This document shows, one piece after another, positions 1 to 5,895 of a stretch of 64,000 nt of DNA; position 1 is the stretch's first letter, and each line of letters opens with the position of its first letter. Origin of the DNA: Lachnospiraceae bacterium (GTDB lineage: Bacteria > Bacillota > Clostridia > Lachnospirales > Lachnospiraceae); the NCBI GenBank assembly GCA_017517305.1, contig JAFWZV010000004.1, positions 1 to 64,000 of the forward strand. The letters are read 5' to 3'. The notes under the pieces are model-generated. The model ran no database searches and was not told the origin of the DNA. It saw only the letters and a program-made list of their open reading frames with translations. The position numbers were made by a program, and so were the translations under genes.

Positions 1-38
1 AAATCCTCGTGTCACTGGTTCGATTCCGGTTCTGGGCA
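1..38 (+). tRNA. tRNA-Phe (GAA), 3' part only
   Basis: The window opens inside a tRNA. The visible part has the 3' side of an anticodon stem (TCCTC after AAA), a short GTGTC variable loop, a T arm with ACTGG pairing CCGGT around TTCGATT, and the acceptor 3' strand TCTGGGC plus discriminator A. The AAAATCCTCGTGTC pattern is typical of bacterial tRNA-Phe(GAA). The anticodon itself lies outside the window, so the identity is inferred. CCA is not encoded: the next bases are TCT. Confidence 0.8.
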
Positions 39-57
39 TCTTTTTATGCCTATTTTT

Positions 58-98
58 CCTTAAGAAGTAGATTATTCTATCTTTTTAAGGATTTTTTT
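58..98 (+). terminator. Intrinsic terminator after the tRNA
   Basis: CCTTAA pairs with TTAAGG around an imperfect A/T-rich inner stem, followed by ATTTTTTT. It ends the tRNA transcript before the first protein gene. Confidence 0.7.
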
Positions 99-204
99 GT
101 TATGATGAAAACATAAAAGGTATTTTAATGTTATGGTTTAATGATAATAGGTTCAAATTAATGGAAGAATTCAAGTGACAAAAATATTGAGATGGGGTGT
201 TACT

Positions 205-723
205 ATGGATGAATTAAGAAATATATGCAATAGTTTTAATGAAACAAGAGAAAAATATAATAAAATGTTACGTGAACATCAGGAGCTTAGAAAGAAATGT
301 GATGTAATGCTTAAAGAAGAAATGAAATTGCTGGTAACTAAGCTAGATGAAATAGCTTCTGCTGGTGGTATTCTTCTAGAAACCTTTCACCATTATGGTG
401 ATATTATTAAATTTCCTATAGATATATATGAGGATAGGGAAGATTGTATTATATTTGCATTCACTAGAGAAGGATATTTTATTTATTTGAATAATGAAGA
501 AAATATATTATATAAGTCTACTATTAGTGTTGATGACTTACCTACCTCATGTTACGAAATATTAGTGCTTAATAAAGAGTTGGTGGTGGATAAAGCTTCA
601 GCTCAGATTAAAACATATTTTGAAAATGAAATCAAAAAGGTTAAAGACAATATTGAAAGCGAAAACGCATATTATGATATGCTTACTAGTAGCTTGTTTC
701 CAGAGGAGAGTAATCGGCAATGA
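205..723 (+). CDS. Hypothetical coiled-coil protein
   Basis: I do not recognise this family. From the ATG at 205 the protein has about 172 residues. The first 50 are charged and helical with heptad-like spacing (MDELRNICNSFNETREKY), suggesting a coiled coil. The remainder looks globular, with no signal peptide or membrane segment. An in-frame GTG at 175 (GGAAG upstream) would add ten residues; I prefer the ATG, which follows GGGGTG. The stop overlaps the next start (ATGA), so translation is probably coupled to the small membrane protein downstream. A function paired with that membrane partner is inference only. Confidence 0.6.
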   Translation: MDELRNICNSFNETREKYNKMLREHQELRKKCDVMLKEEMKLLVTKLDEIASAGGILLETFHHYGDIIKFPIDIYEDREDCIIFAFTREGYFIYLNNEENILYKSTISVDDLPTSCYEILVLNKELVVDKASAQIKTYFENEIKKVKDNIESENAYYDMLTSSLFPEESNRQ

Positions 724-872
724 ATAAAAAAGTAATTTCTATCATTGTATGTGTTGTCAGTATTATCGCCATGATTATATATACTGTATTACAATTAGTT
801 GGGGAGTGGCGAGGTAATATATCTATATATGTTATTGGCATAATTGCACTTATATTTCTCTGTCAGAAATAA
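720..872 (+). CDS. Small two-helix membrane protein (possibly the front half of a frameshifted gene)
   Basis: This 50-codon ORF begins with an ATGA overlap on the preceding stop and has GGAGAG about ten bases upstream. The product has two hydrophobic segments, at roughly residues 5-23 and 35-48, so it would sit in the membrane as a hairpin. It stops at TAA right after the second helix. The overlapping second frame continues with codons for another hydrophobic helix (899-988), so this may be the N-terminal half of a longer protein of about 88 residues broken by a one-base shift near 860. No family recognised. Confidence 0.5.
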   Translation: MNKKVISIIVCVVSIIAMIIYTVLQLVGEWRGNISIYVIGIIALIFLCQK

Positions 873-898
873 TAAATCAAAAGAAAACTTCAAACATA

Positions 899-988
899 AT
901 GCATTTGATTGGGTTCATTTTGATAGTCTTGATTTTTATATTTGTTATTGGTGGGTGTATATTTTTATATTTATTTAATCAAAGTTAA
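899..988 (+). pseudogene. Out-of-frame continuation: single membrane helix fragment
   Basis: From the ATG at 899 the frame gives 29 residues, nearly all a hydrophobic helix (starts MHLIGFILIV, ends LYLFNQS). It has no ribosome binding site. The frame is open back to about 860 and reads LSEIINQKK before the helix, which would join naturally to the end of the 720-872 product. I therefore annotate it as the probable C-terminal remnant of a frameshifted membrane gene. Alternatively it is a chance ORF. Confidence 0.35.
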
Positions 989-997
989 TTATGAGTG

Positions 998-1031
998 AAA
1001 AAAGGGAAGCTGGCGGAGGCTTCCCTTTTTT
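998..1031 (+). terminator. Intrinsic terminator
   Basis: GGGAAGC (1004-1010) pairs with GCTTCCC (1019-1025) around a short loop, with A6 before and T6 after. It separates the first small operon from the regulated promoter downstream. Confidence 0.85.
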
Positions 1032-1094
1032 GTTGATTAATTATATCTTTAAATTTTTAGTTTGATCTGTGAATACTAAAAATGACTAAAAAAC

Positions 1095-1181
1095 TTGTCA
1101 AAAAGTATTGACAACTATTCTTGTCATGTATATACTGTGAATTGACAAGGAAAGTTGTCAAGATGAAAATAAAACTTGTCA
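1095..1181 (+). promoter_or_regulatory. Array of TTGTCA/TGACAA operator half-sites
   Basis: Six hexamer half-sites lie in 87 bp: TTGTCA at 1095, TGACAA at 1109, TTGTCA at 1121, TGACAA at 1143, TTGTCA at 1155 and TTGTCA at 1176. Two pairs form clear inverted repeats. One is TTGTCA-N8-TGACAA over the -35; the other is TTGACAA-N6-TTGTCAA (1142-1161) just past the start site. This layout is what a dimeric repressor covering the promoter would need. The XRE protein encoded at 3731 is a candidate ligand, by proximity only. Confidence 0.7.
1108..1136 (+). promoter_or_regulatory. Near-consensus sigma-A promoter
   Basis: TTGACA (1108-1113), a 17-bp spacer, then TATACT (1131-1136). The -35 is a perfect match and sits inside the TGACAA/TTGTCA array, so a repressor bound there would block RNA polymerase. 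It is the evident promoter for the 1249-3574 genes. Confidence 0.85.
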
Positions 1182-1248
1182 AACTATTAATCGAATAATT
1201 AAAATACTAAAATCAATCAATTAAATATGAATGTGGAGGAGATGAATT

Positions 1249-1485
1249 ATGGGAGTTTGGGCAGATTTGGGAATTAGTAGTGGAACAGGAATATCAAAAA
1301 GAATAATACTAGGGTTGATGCTACTAGTGGCATTATCTATATGTGGAACCATTGTCTTAAAAATTTTTGATGTTATATTGCATATAGGATTTGATAATAT
1401 TTTTTTTGAAGGTTTCAAGGTTGGTTTATTTGCAACGGTAGTATTATTGATAGGAGCTTTTAGAAAGAATAAAGCAAAATCATAG
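1249..1485 (+). CDS. Small membrane protein, first gene of the regulated module
   Basis: The 78-residue product has two hydrophobic segments (about residues 20-43 and 55-72) and a basic tail ending KNKAKS. GGAGGAG lies eight bases before the ATG, giving strong initiation. It is the first gene after the operator-controlled promoter and is followed 19 bases later by the DUF3267 gene, so the genes are almost certainly co-transcribed. I do not recognise the family. An accessory or immunity-like membrane role is possible but not shown by the sequence. Confidence 0.6.
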   Translation: MGVWADLGISSGTGISKRIILGLMLLVALSICGTIVLKIFDVILHIGFDNIFFEGFKVGLFATVVLLIGAFRKNKAKS

Positions 1486-1504
1486 ATATGCTAAGGAGAA
1501 ATGT

Positions 1505-2113
1505 ATGCCACATATAAAATGGTTAGGAATAATTAAAGATGATTTAGGTCAGTATCAAATGGGCGATTTACCCGATGGGGCAAAGAAGGTAAAGGTTCCA
1601 GAGGATATGGATGAGCTGATGATTAAAGCAATTCCCTTTCAAATTATAGCTACGGTGATAATTATTGTATCAGTTTTTGTTAAGGTATCACTTGCTAAGG
1701 AATTTCCATTTGCTCCTATGTGGGTAGTTGTAGGATTTGTGCTAGGGTTTCTGGCACTTATTATACATGAATTATTACATGCTATAGTGTTTCCAAAGAA
1801 AGCTACGGTGTATGTGGGGATATACCCTAAAAGCTTTGGTGCGGTAGCTCTTTCGTCGTATCCACTTAAAAGATGGAGATTTGTATTAATGTCTCTTTTG
1901 CCCATGGTGCTTGGGGTGGTACCTATATTATTATTTTGGGTATTGCCACCAGAATATAAAGTGGCAAATGGATTAATGCTTGGTATGGCCATGATGGGAC
2001 TTACAAGTCCAGCGGTAGATATATATAATGTGTGCAAGGTGTTAGGGGAAACGCCAAGGGGGTGCACACTACAGTTTTATGGGGACAGCTTATATTATTA
2101 TGATGGGATATAA
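1505..2113 (+). CDS. DUF3267 family membrane zinc-peptidase-like protein
   Basis: This 202-residue protein has about four to five membrane segments. A zincin motif HELLH lies within a hydrophobic stretch at residues ~88-92, a placement typical of DUF3267 (putative zincin peptidase) proteins. The motif in the membrane implies an intramembrane metalloprotease or a relative without activity; the third zinc ligand cannot be identified by eye. AAGGAG precedes the ATG. The stop codon is immediately followed by the next gene's ATG, so both are made from one message. The pairing with an M50-like gene suggests that the two membrane metalloproteins act in one process (inference). Confidence 0.75.
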   Translation: MPHIKWLGIIKDDLGQYQMGDLPDGAKKVKVPEDMDELMIKAIPFQIIATVIIIVSVFVKVSLAKEFPFAPMWVVVGFVLGFLALIIHELLHAIVFPKKATVYVGIYPKSFGAVALSSYPLKRWRFVLMSLLPMVLGVVPILLFWVLPPEYKVANGLMLGMAMMGLTSPAVDIYNVCKVLGETPRGCTLQFYGDSLYYYDGI

Positions 2114-3361
2114 ATGTATAATCAAAAACACCATCTAGGTGAACAAACAGGAATCAATATGGATACAGATAAAAATAGAGATAATAACAGGAAAAAGAAT
2201 AATATGAATACAGATAATAAAATAAAAAAGAAATCAAAAAAGAGTTCATTAGAGAAAATATTGCCAACTGTATTATATATGGGATTTTGTGGCTTAGCAG
2301 GAGCCTTTGGAGGAATGGCTATGGTTAAGGTACTTCCTAAGGATGCACCTAATTGGCAGGAGTTTTTGGGCGTTTTACTTGTAATGATAACATTTGTAGT
2401 AATACTTGTAATACAGATATTTATTCATGAAGTGGGGCATATGGTATGTGGATTAATGTCAGGGTATGAGTTTATTAGTATTCGTTTCTTTGGCTTTATG
2501 ATAATGAAGGAGAATGGGAAGCTGGTTAGAAAAAAACACAGCATTGCAGGAACAGGCGGTCAGTGTATTATGATACCGCCTAGAACAGATGGCACAAGTC
2601 CAACTCAGCTATTTAATTGGGGTGGATGTATAGCAAATGTTATAGTTTCAGTTATAGCAATCACATTTGCAATATTATTCTGGGATAAGGCCTTGTTAAG
2701 TATGTTTTTGCTTATGTTTAGTACCATAGGAATTTATTTGGCAATTATTAATGGTATTCCGCTAAAATCACTAGGTAATGATGGATACAATGCAGTGACT
2801 CTTAAAGACAGACCTGATGCCAGAATTGCATTTGAGAGAAGTCAGATGATTCTTAAGGAAATGGTGAGGGGGATCCGCCTTAAAGATATGCCGACAGAGT
2901 ATTTTGATTATGAGATAGGAAAGTATGACCTAGATGATAATATTATTACCTCCATGGTGGGAATGACTATTAATTATCATATAGATTGCGGGAATTATGA
3001 AAAGGTATATGAGCTTACTAAATACTTATATGATAATATGGAGCTTGCTGATATACAAAAGTTTATAGTCATAGCAGAGCTTGTGACCAGTATTCTTATC
3101 ACAGGTAGAGAAAAGTCAGATGTGGATAAGCTTTTTACTAAGGAGAATAAGAAGCTTATGAAGATTCATCAGGCTCAGCCGTCAACTCACAGAGTTTGGT
3201 ATGTATATGAGCTGCTTTACAATGGAGATAAGGAAAAGGCTGATAAGCATAGAAAGGATTTTGATAAGCTGGCTAAGAATTATCCTTATAAGACAGACTT
3301 GGAAAATGATATAGAGCTTATGGAATGTGCACTTAAAATGTATGAGGTTTCTGTTGCGTAA
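2114..3361 (+). CDS. M50-like membrane metalloprotease with helical C-terminal domain
   Basis: The 415-residue product begins with a very basic, hydrophilic N-terminus (KNRDNNRKKN region). Membrane segments at ~55-80 and ~90-115 follow, the second carrying HEVGH, the HExxH zinc motif of the site-2 protease/SpoIVFB (M50) type. Further helices lie at ~175-215. The last 190 residues are soluble and helical, resembling repeat-like helical pairs. The start abuts the previous stop with a weak ribosome site; an internal ATG at 2159 is an alternative. M50 enzymes cleave membrane-bound regulators, and the XRE/DUF3169 pair downstream is a conceivable partner, but no substrate is evident. Confidence 0.7.
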   Translation: MYNQKHHLGEQTGINMDTDKNRDNNRKKNNMNTDNKIKKKSKKSSLEKILPTVLYMGFCGLAGAFGGMAMVKVLPKDAPNWQEFLGVLLVMITFVVILVIQIFIHEVGHMVCGLMSGYEFISIRFFGFMIMKENGKLVRKKHSIAGTGGQCIMIPPRTDGTSPTQLFNWGGCIANVIVSVIAITFAILFWDKALLSMFLLMFSTIGIYLAIINGIPLKSLGNDGYNAVTLKDRPDARIAFERSQMILKEMVRGIRLKDMPTEYFDYEIGKYDLDDNIITSMVGMTINYHIDCGNYEKVYELTKYLYDNMELADIQKFIVIAELVTSILITGREKSDVDKLFTKENKKLMKIHQAQPSTHRVWYVYELLYNGDKEKADKHRKDFDKLAKNYPYKTDLENDIELMECALKMYEVSVA

Positions 3362-3394
3362 GAATAAAAAAACATATAGAATAGGAGAGAGAAA

Positions 3395-3574
3395 ATGAGA
3401 GAATACAAAGTGGTTTACTTAAACAAGGGATTAAAATTTTCAAGAGAAAAGGATTTAGCGGAGACACAGGAAACAATTAATGAATGTGCAGCAGAGGGGT
3501 GGATATTGCAACAGGTGGTATCACCTAATGACCTTGGCGGAGCTATGGTAGGTATTTTTTATAAGGAAAACTAA
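3395..3574 (+). CDS. DUF4177-like small protein
   Basis: The 59-residue product reads MREYKVVYLN, then an ETINECAAEGWILQQVV segment and a final GIFYKEN. That is the DUF4177 layout: a strand, then a helix ending in AAEGW, then two strands. AGGAGAG lies six bases before the ATG. It follows the M50-like gene by 33 bases and is probably the last gene of the module. DUF4177 proteins have no established function. It is soluble, with no signal peptide. Confidence 0.7.
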   Translation: MREYKVVYLNKGLKFSREKDLAETQETINECAAEGWILQQVVSPNDLGGAMVGIFYKEN

Positions 3575-3627
3575 AAAACTATTAGATGAGTTAACGCAAC
3601 AGTATTTTAAATAGAAACCAATCAGAG

Positions 3628-3697
3628 TTGATGTAAACGAAAAGGAAGTTTGTGAGATGACCTATTGTTTGCATCAATTTTGGTGTTTATTTTATAA
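3628..3697 (+). promoter_or_regulatory. Promoter with overlapping inverted repeat before the XRE gene
   Basis: TTGATGTAAAC (3628-3638) is matched, with one mismatch, by the inverted copy GTTTGCATCAA (3667-3677). The right arm contains a candidate -35, TTGCAT (3669-3674), followed after 17 bp by TTATAA (3692-3697). An operator overlapping the -35 of a small XRE gene suggests autoregulation. The sequence differs from the TTGTCA array upstream. Confidence 0.45.
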
Positions 3698-3730
3698 ATT
3701 TCAACATAAAGATTGAAGGGAGACGATGGC

Positions 3731-3934
3731 TTGCCATTAAAAAATCATTTGAAGGAATATAGAGCTAGGCTAGGTGTTAATCAGCAGGAAATGGGAGCTT
3801 TAGTTGATACATCTAGACAGACAATAAGTCAGATAGAAAGAGGAGATTATTCCCCATCGGTAACCTTGGCTCTTAAGATAGCTAAGGTGTGTGACGCAAG
3901 AGTAGAGGATATATTTCAGTACGAGGAGGAGTAG
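3731..3934 (+). CDS. XRE family (Cro/CI-type) HTH regulator
   Basis: About 67 residues, essentially one helix-turn-helix domain: LKEYRARLGVNQQEMG, then SRQTISQIERGDYSPS as the recognition helix region, and an acidic end (EDIFQYEEE). This is the standard compact XRE repressor. I place the start at TTG 3731, nine bases after AAGGGAGA. The upstream TTG at 3713 overlaps that ribosome site, and the ATG at 3726 is out of frame. The next gene (DUF3169) begins six bases after the stop. XRE-DUF3169 pairs are common in Firmicutes, with the membrane protein presumed to modulate the regulator. Confidence 0.88.
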   Translation: MPLKNHLKEYRARLGVNQQEMGALVDTSRQTISQIERGDYSPSVTLALKIAKVCDARVEDIFQYEEE

Positions 3935-3939
3935 GATAA

Positions 3940-4779
3940 ATGAGTGAGAATATGCAAGATAAGGTAAATGAAGCAAAAGAGAAGAAGTTGGCTAAGCGTA
4001 AGAAAGAGGATAAGAAGAAGTTGATAATTCTTCTTGTAGTAACAGTTTTATGTTCAGTGTTAGGCTATTTTGCGGGGGCGATAATTGGTAAGCTTCAAAA
4101 GGCGGGTTACGGTTTGCCTGAATTAACGGAAGAAGTTATAGGAAAAATGTCCTTGATTATGCCTGTAGTATTTCTTTTATTAAATGTTATTCTTGCCATA
4201 GTTGGATATGCTTGTATCAGAAAAAGTAAGAAGGAATTTGAGCTTTGGGATGGTGAAGACGAGGATGTAGCAGAGAAGATGGAGAGTAGAGTAGCTTTCC
4301 CACTTTATATGTCCAGCTTGGTATTAATTATTAATATGTTTCTATTTTCCGTATGTGCAAATTTAGATATTAATTCAGAGCTTTCAGATAAGTGGGAGGA
4401 TATATTAGGTATTGTACTCTTCAGCGTTTTCATATTATCCTATGTTGTTGTGGTTGTTGTACAGAAAAAAGCAATTGACTTTACTAAGGATATGAATCCT
4501 GAGAAGGAAGGCAGCATATTCGATGCAAAGTTTGTGAAAAAGTGGGAAAATAGCTGCGATGAGGCTCAGAAGCTACATATATACAAGGCTGGATATTCTA
4601 GCTATAAGGTTACAAGCAATGTTTGTATGATACTTTGGATAGTATGTCTAATAGCAGATTTATTTGGAAATGTGGGATTACTTCCTATGACTATGGTGTT
4701 TGTAATTTGGTTTGCTTCAACTATTGGATACATAGTTGGTGGAATTAAGGCAGAAAAGGAAAAGAATACAGGAGAATAG
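3940..4779 (+). CDS. DUF3169 family membrane protein
   Basis: The 279-residue product has a lysine-rich cytoplasmic N-terminus (KEKKLAKRKKEDKKK) and about six membrane helices in three pairs (~25-50/62-85, 120-145/150-172, 225-250/252-272), which fits DUF3169. It is translated with the XRE gene directly upstream, six bases apart. It may act as a membrane sensor or anchor for that regulator, but this is inference and no enzymatic motif is visible. A terminator follows. Confidence 0.75.
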   Translation: MSENMQDKVNEAKEKKLAKRKKEDKKKLIILLVVTVLCSVLGYFAGAIIGKLQKAGYGLPELTEEVIGKMSLIMPVVFLLLNVILAIVGYACIRKSKKEFELWDGEDEDVAEKMESRVAFPLYMSSLVLIINMFLFSVCANLDINSELSDKWEDILGIVLFSVFILSYVVVVVVQKKAIDFTKDMNPEKEGSIFDAKFVKKWENSCDEAQKLHIYKAGYSSYKVTSNVCMILWIVCLIADLFGNVGLLPMTMVFVIWFASTIGYIVGGIKAEKEKNTGE

Positions 4780-4797
4780 AAAGTTTCTTAGAAATTA

Positions 4798-4858
4798 TAT
4801 AATATGAGTCCTGCAGTGGATATAGCTTGTTATATTTGCTGCAGGATTCATATTATTT
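4798..4858 (+). terminator. Long hairpin terminator after the DUF3169 gene
   Basis: AATATGAGTCCTGCAG (4801-4816) pairs with CTGCAGGATTCATATT (4839-4854), with one wobble, followed by ATTTTG. It separates the membrane-zincin module from the ABC exporter. Confidence 0.8.
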
Positions 4859-5042
4859 TGTAAACTGTTAAATATTTTTGAATTCATAATTATTTTAATG
4901 ATTTATTAACAAAGTTATGTTATATTTCCAATTGTGAATATGAGTTTTTGTAATTGTAAATACCGATAAAAGCGTTTTGCTTAAGTGTGTTGAGTGTTAG
5001 TAATTATCATATGCTTGATTAATATAAATTCAGGAGGAAACC

Positions 5043-5750
5043 ATGAGTAGCGGTTATGTTAATTTTAGAGATGTATGTAAGACATATAAAAGTGGTGATG
5101 TAAAGGTTGAAGCTCTTAAGAACGCCAGCTTTTGGATAGGAAAGGGCGAGATTTGCGTTATAGTAGGACAGTCAGGTGCCGGTAAAACCACACTTCTTAA
5201 TATACTAGGAGGTATGGACAAGCTTACCTCAGGGGATGTATTTCTTGATGGAGCAAATGTGTCCAAATTCAATAAGCGACAGTTGGCCACATATAGAAGA
5301 CAGGATATAGGCTTTGTATTCCAGTTTTATAACCTGATTACAAACCTTACAGCTATAGAAAATATTGAGATTGCTTCTATGCTTTCTAAAAATCCTATGG
5401 ATCCAGAGGAGGTTCTTGATTTAGTAGGTCTTAAGGACAGAAGAAATAACTTTCCTGCCCAGCTTTCAGGTGGTGAGCAGCAGAGAGTTTCAATAGCAAG
5501 AGCATTGGCCAAGAATCCTAAGCTTCTTCTCTGCGACGAGCCAACAGGAGCTCTTGACTATGAGACAGGTAAGCAGATTTTGAAGCTACTTCAGGATTGT
5601 AGTAGAAAGAACGGAATGACAGTTGTAATTATTACTCACAATTCTGCATTAACAGCTATGGCAGACAGAGTTATCAAGGTGAAAAACGGTAGCATTTCTT
5701 CGGTTAAGGTTAATGATAAGGTTACACCTATTGAGGAAATAGAGTGGTAG
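5043..5750 (+). CDS. ABC transporter ATPase, MacB/LolD type
   Basis: A 235-residue nucleotide-binding subunit. Walker A is GQSGAGKTT at ~40, the Q-loop lies near FVFQFYNL at ~95, the signature is LSGGEQQR at ~140, and Walker B is [11 protein letters not shown] at ~163. The LSGGEQQR signature and PTGALD are typical of the MacB/LolD/FtsE group, which works with large FtsX-domain permeases rather than importers. CAGGAGG precedes the ATG. The permease gene follows, after a 44-bp repeat tract, so the pair forms one exporter or mechanotransmitter. Substrate unknown; antimicrobial-peptide resistance or lipoprotein-like export are typical roles. Confidence 0.9.
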   Translation: MSSGYVNFRDVCKTYKSGDVKVEALKNASFWIGKGEICVIVGQSGAGKTTLLNILGGMDKLTSGDVFLDGANVSKFNKRQLATYRRQDIGFVFQFYNLITNLTAIENIEIASMLSKNPMDPEEVLDLVGLKDRRNNFPAQLSGGEQQRVSIARALAKNPKLLLCDEPTGALDYETGKQILKLLQDCSRKNGMTVVIITHNSALTAMADRVIKVKNGSISSVKVNDKVTPIEEIEW

Positions 5751-5880
5751 AATAAATTGCTCGGTTTTGGCAGATGGAAGAATTTGAATGATAGAATAAA
5801 CTGCGCGATTTTGGCGAATAGAAGAAATTAAATGGAAGAATAAAATGTGTGATGTCGCCAGATATAAGAAATAGAACAGT
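5749..5880 (+). repeat. Three imperfect 44-bp tandem repeats
   Basis: Units begin at 5749, 5793 and 5837, each with AGAATAAA and exactly 44 bp apart. The shared pattern is AGAATAAA, then a T/G-rich block (TTTTGGC in the first two), then AGAAG/AGAA and an A/T-rich end. The tract fills the whole spacer between the ABC ATPase stop and the permease start. The third copy is the most diverged. It has no hairpin and no open frame. Confidence 0.8.
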
Positions 5881-5895
5881 GATTAGGTGAACAAG

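Noticed and set aside
1639..2067. Minus-strand ORF of 142 codons opposite the DUF3267 gene
   Set aside because: A shadow of the real gene; the plus-strand frame has the HELLH motif and a ribosome site.
5749..5880. CRISPR array
   Set aside because: The 44-bp units are contiguous and imperfect with no spacers, and no cas genes are present.
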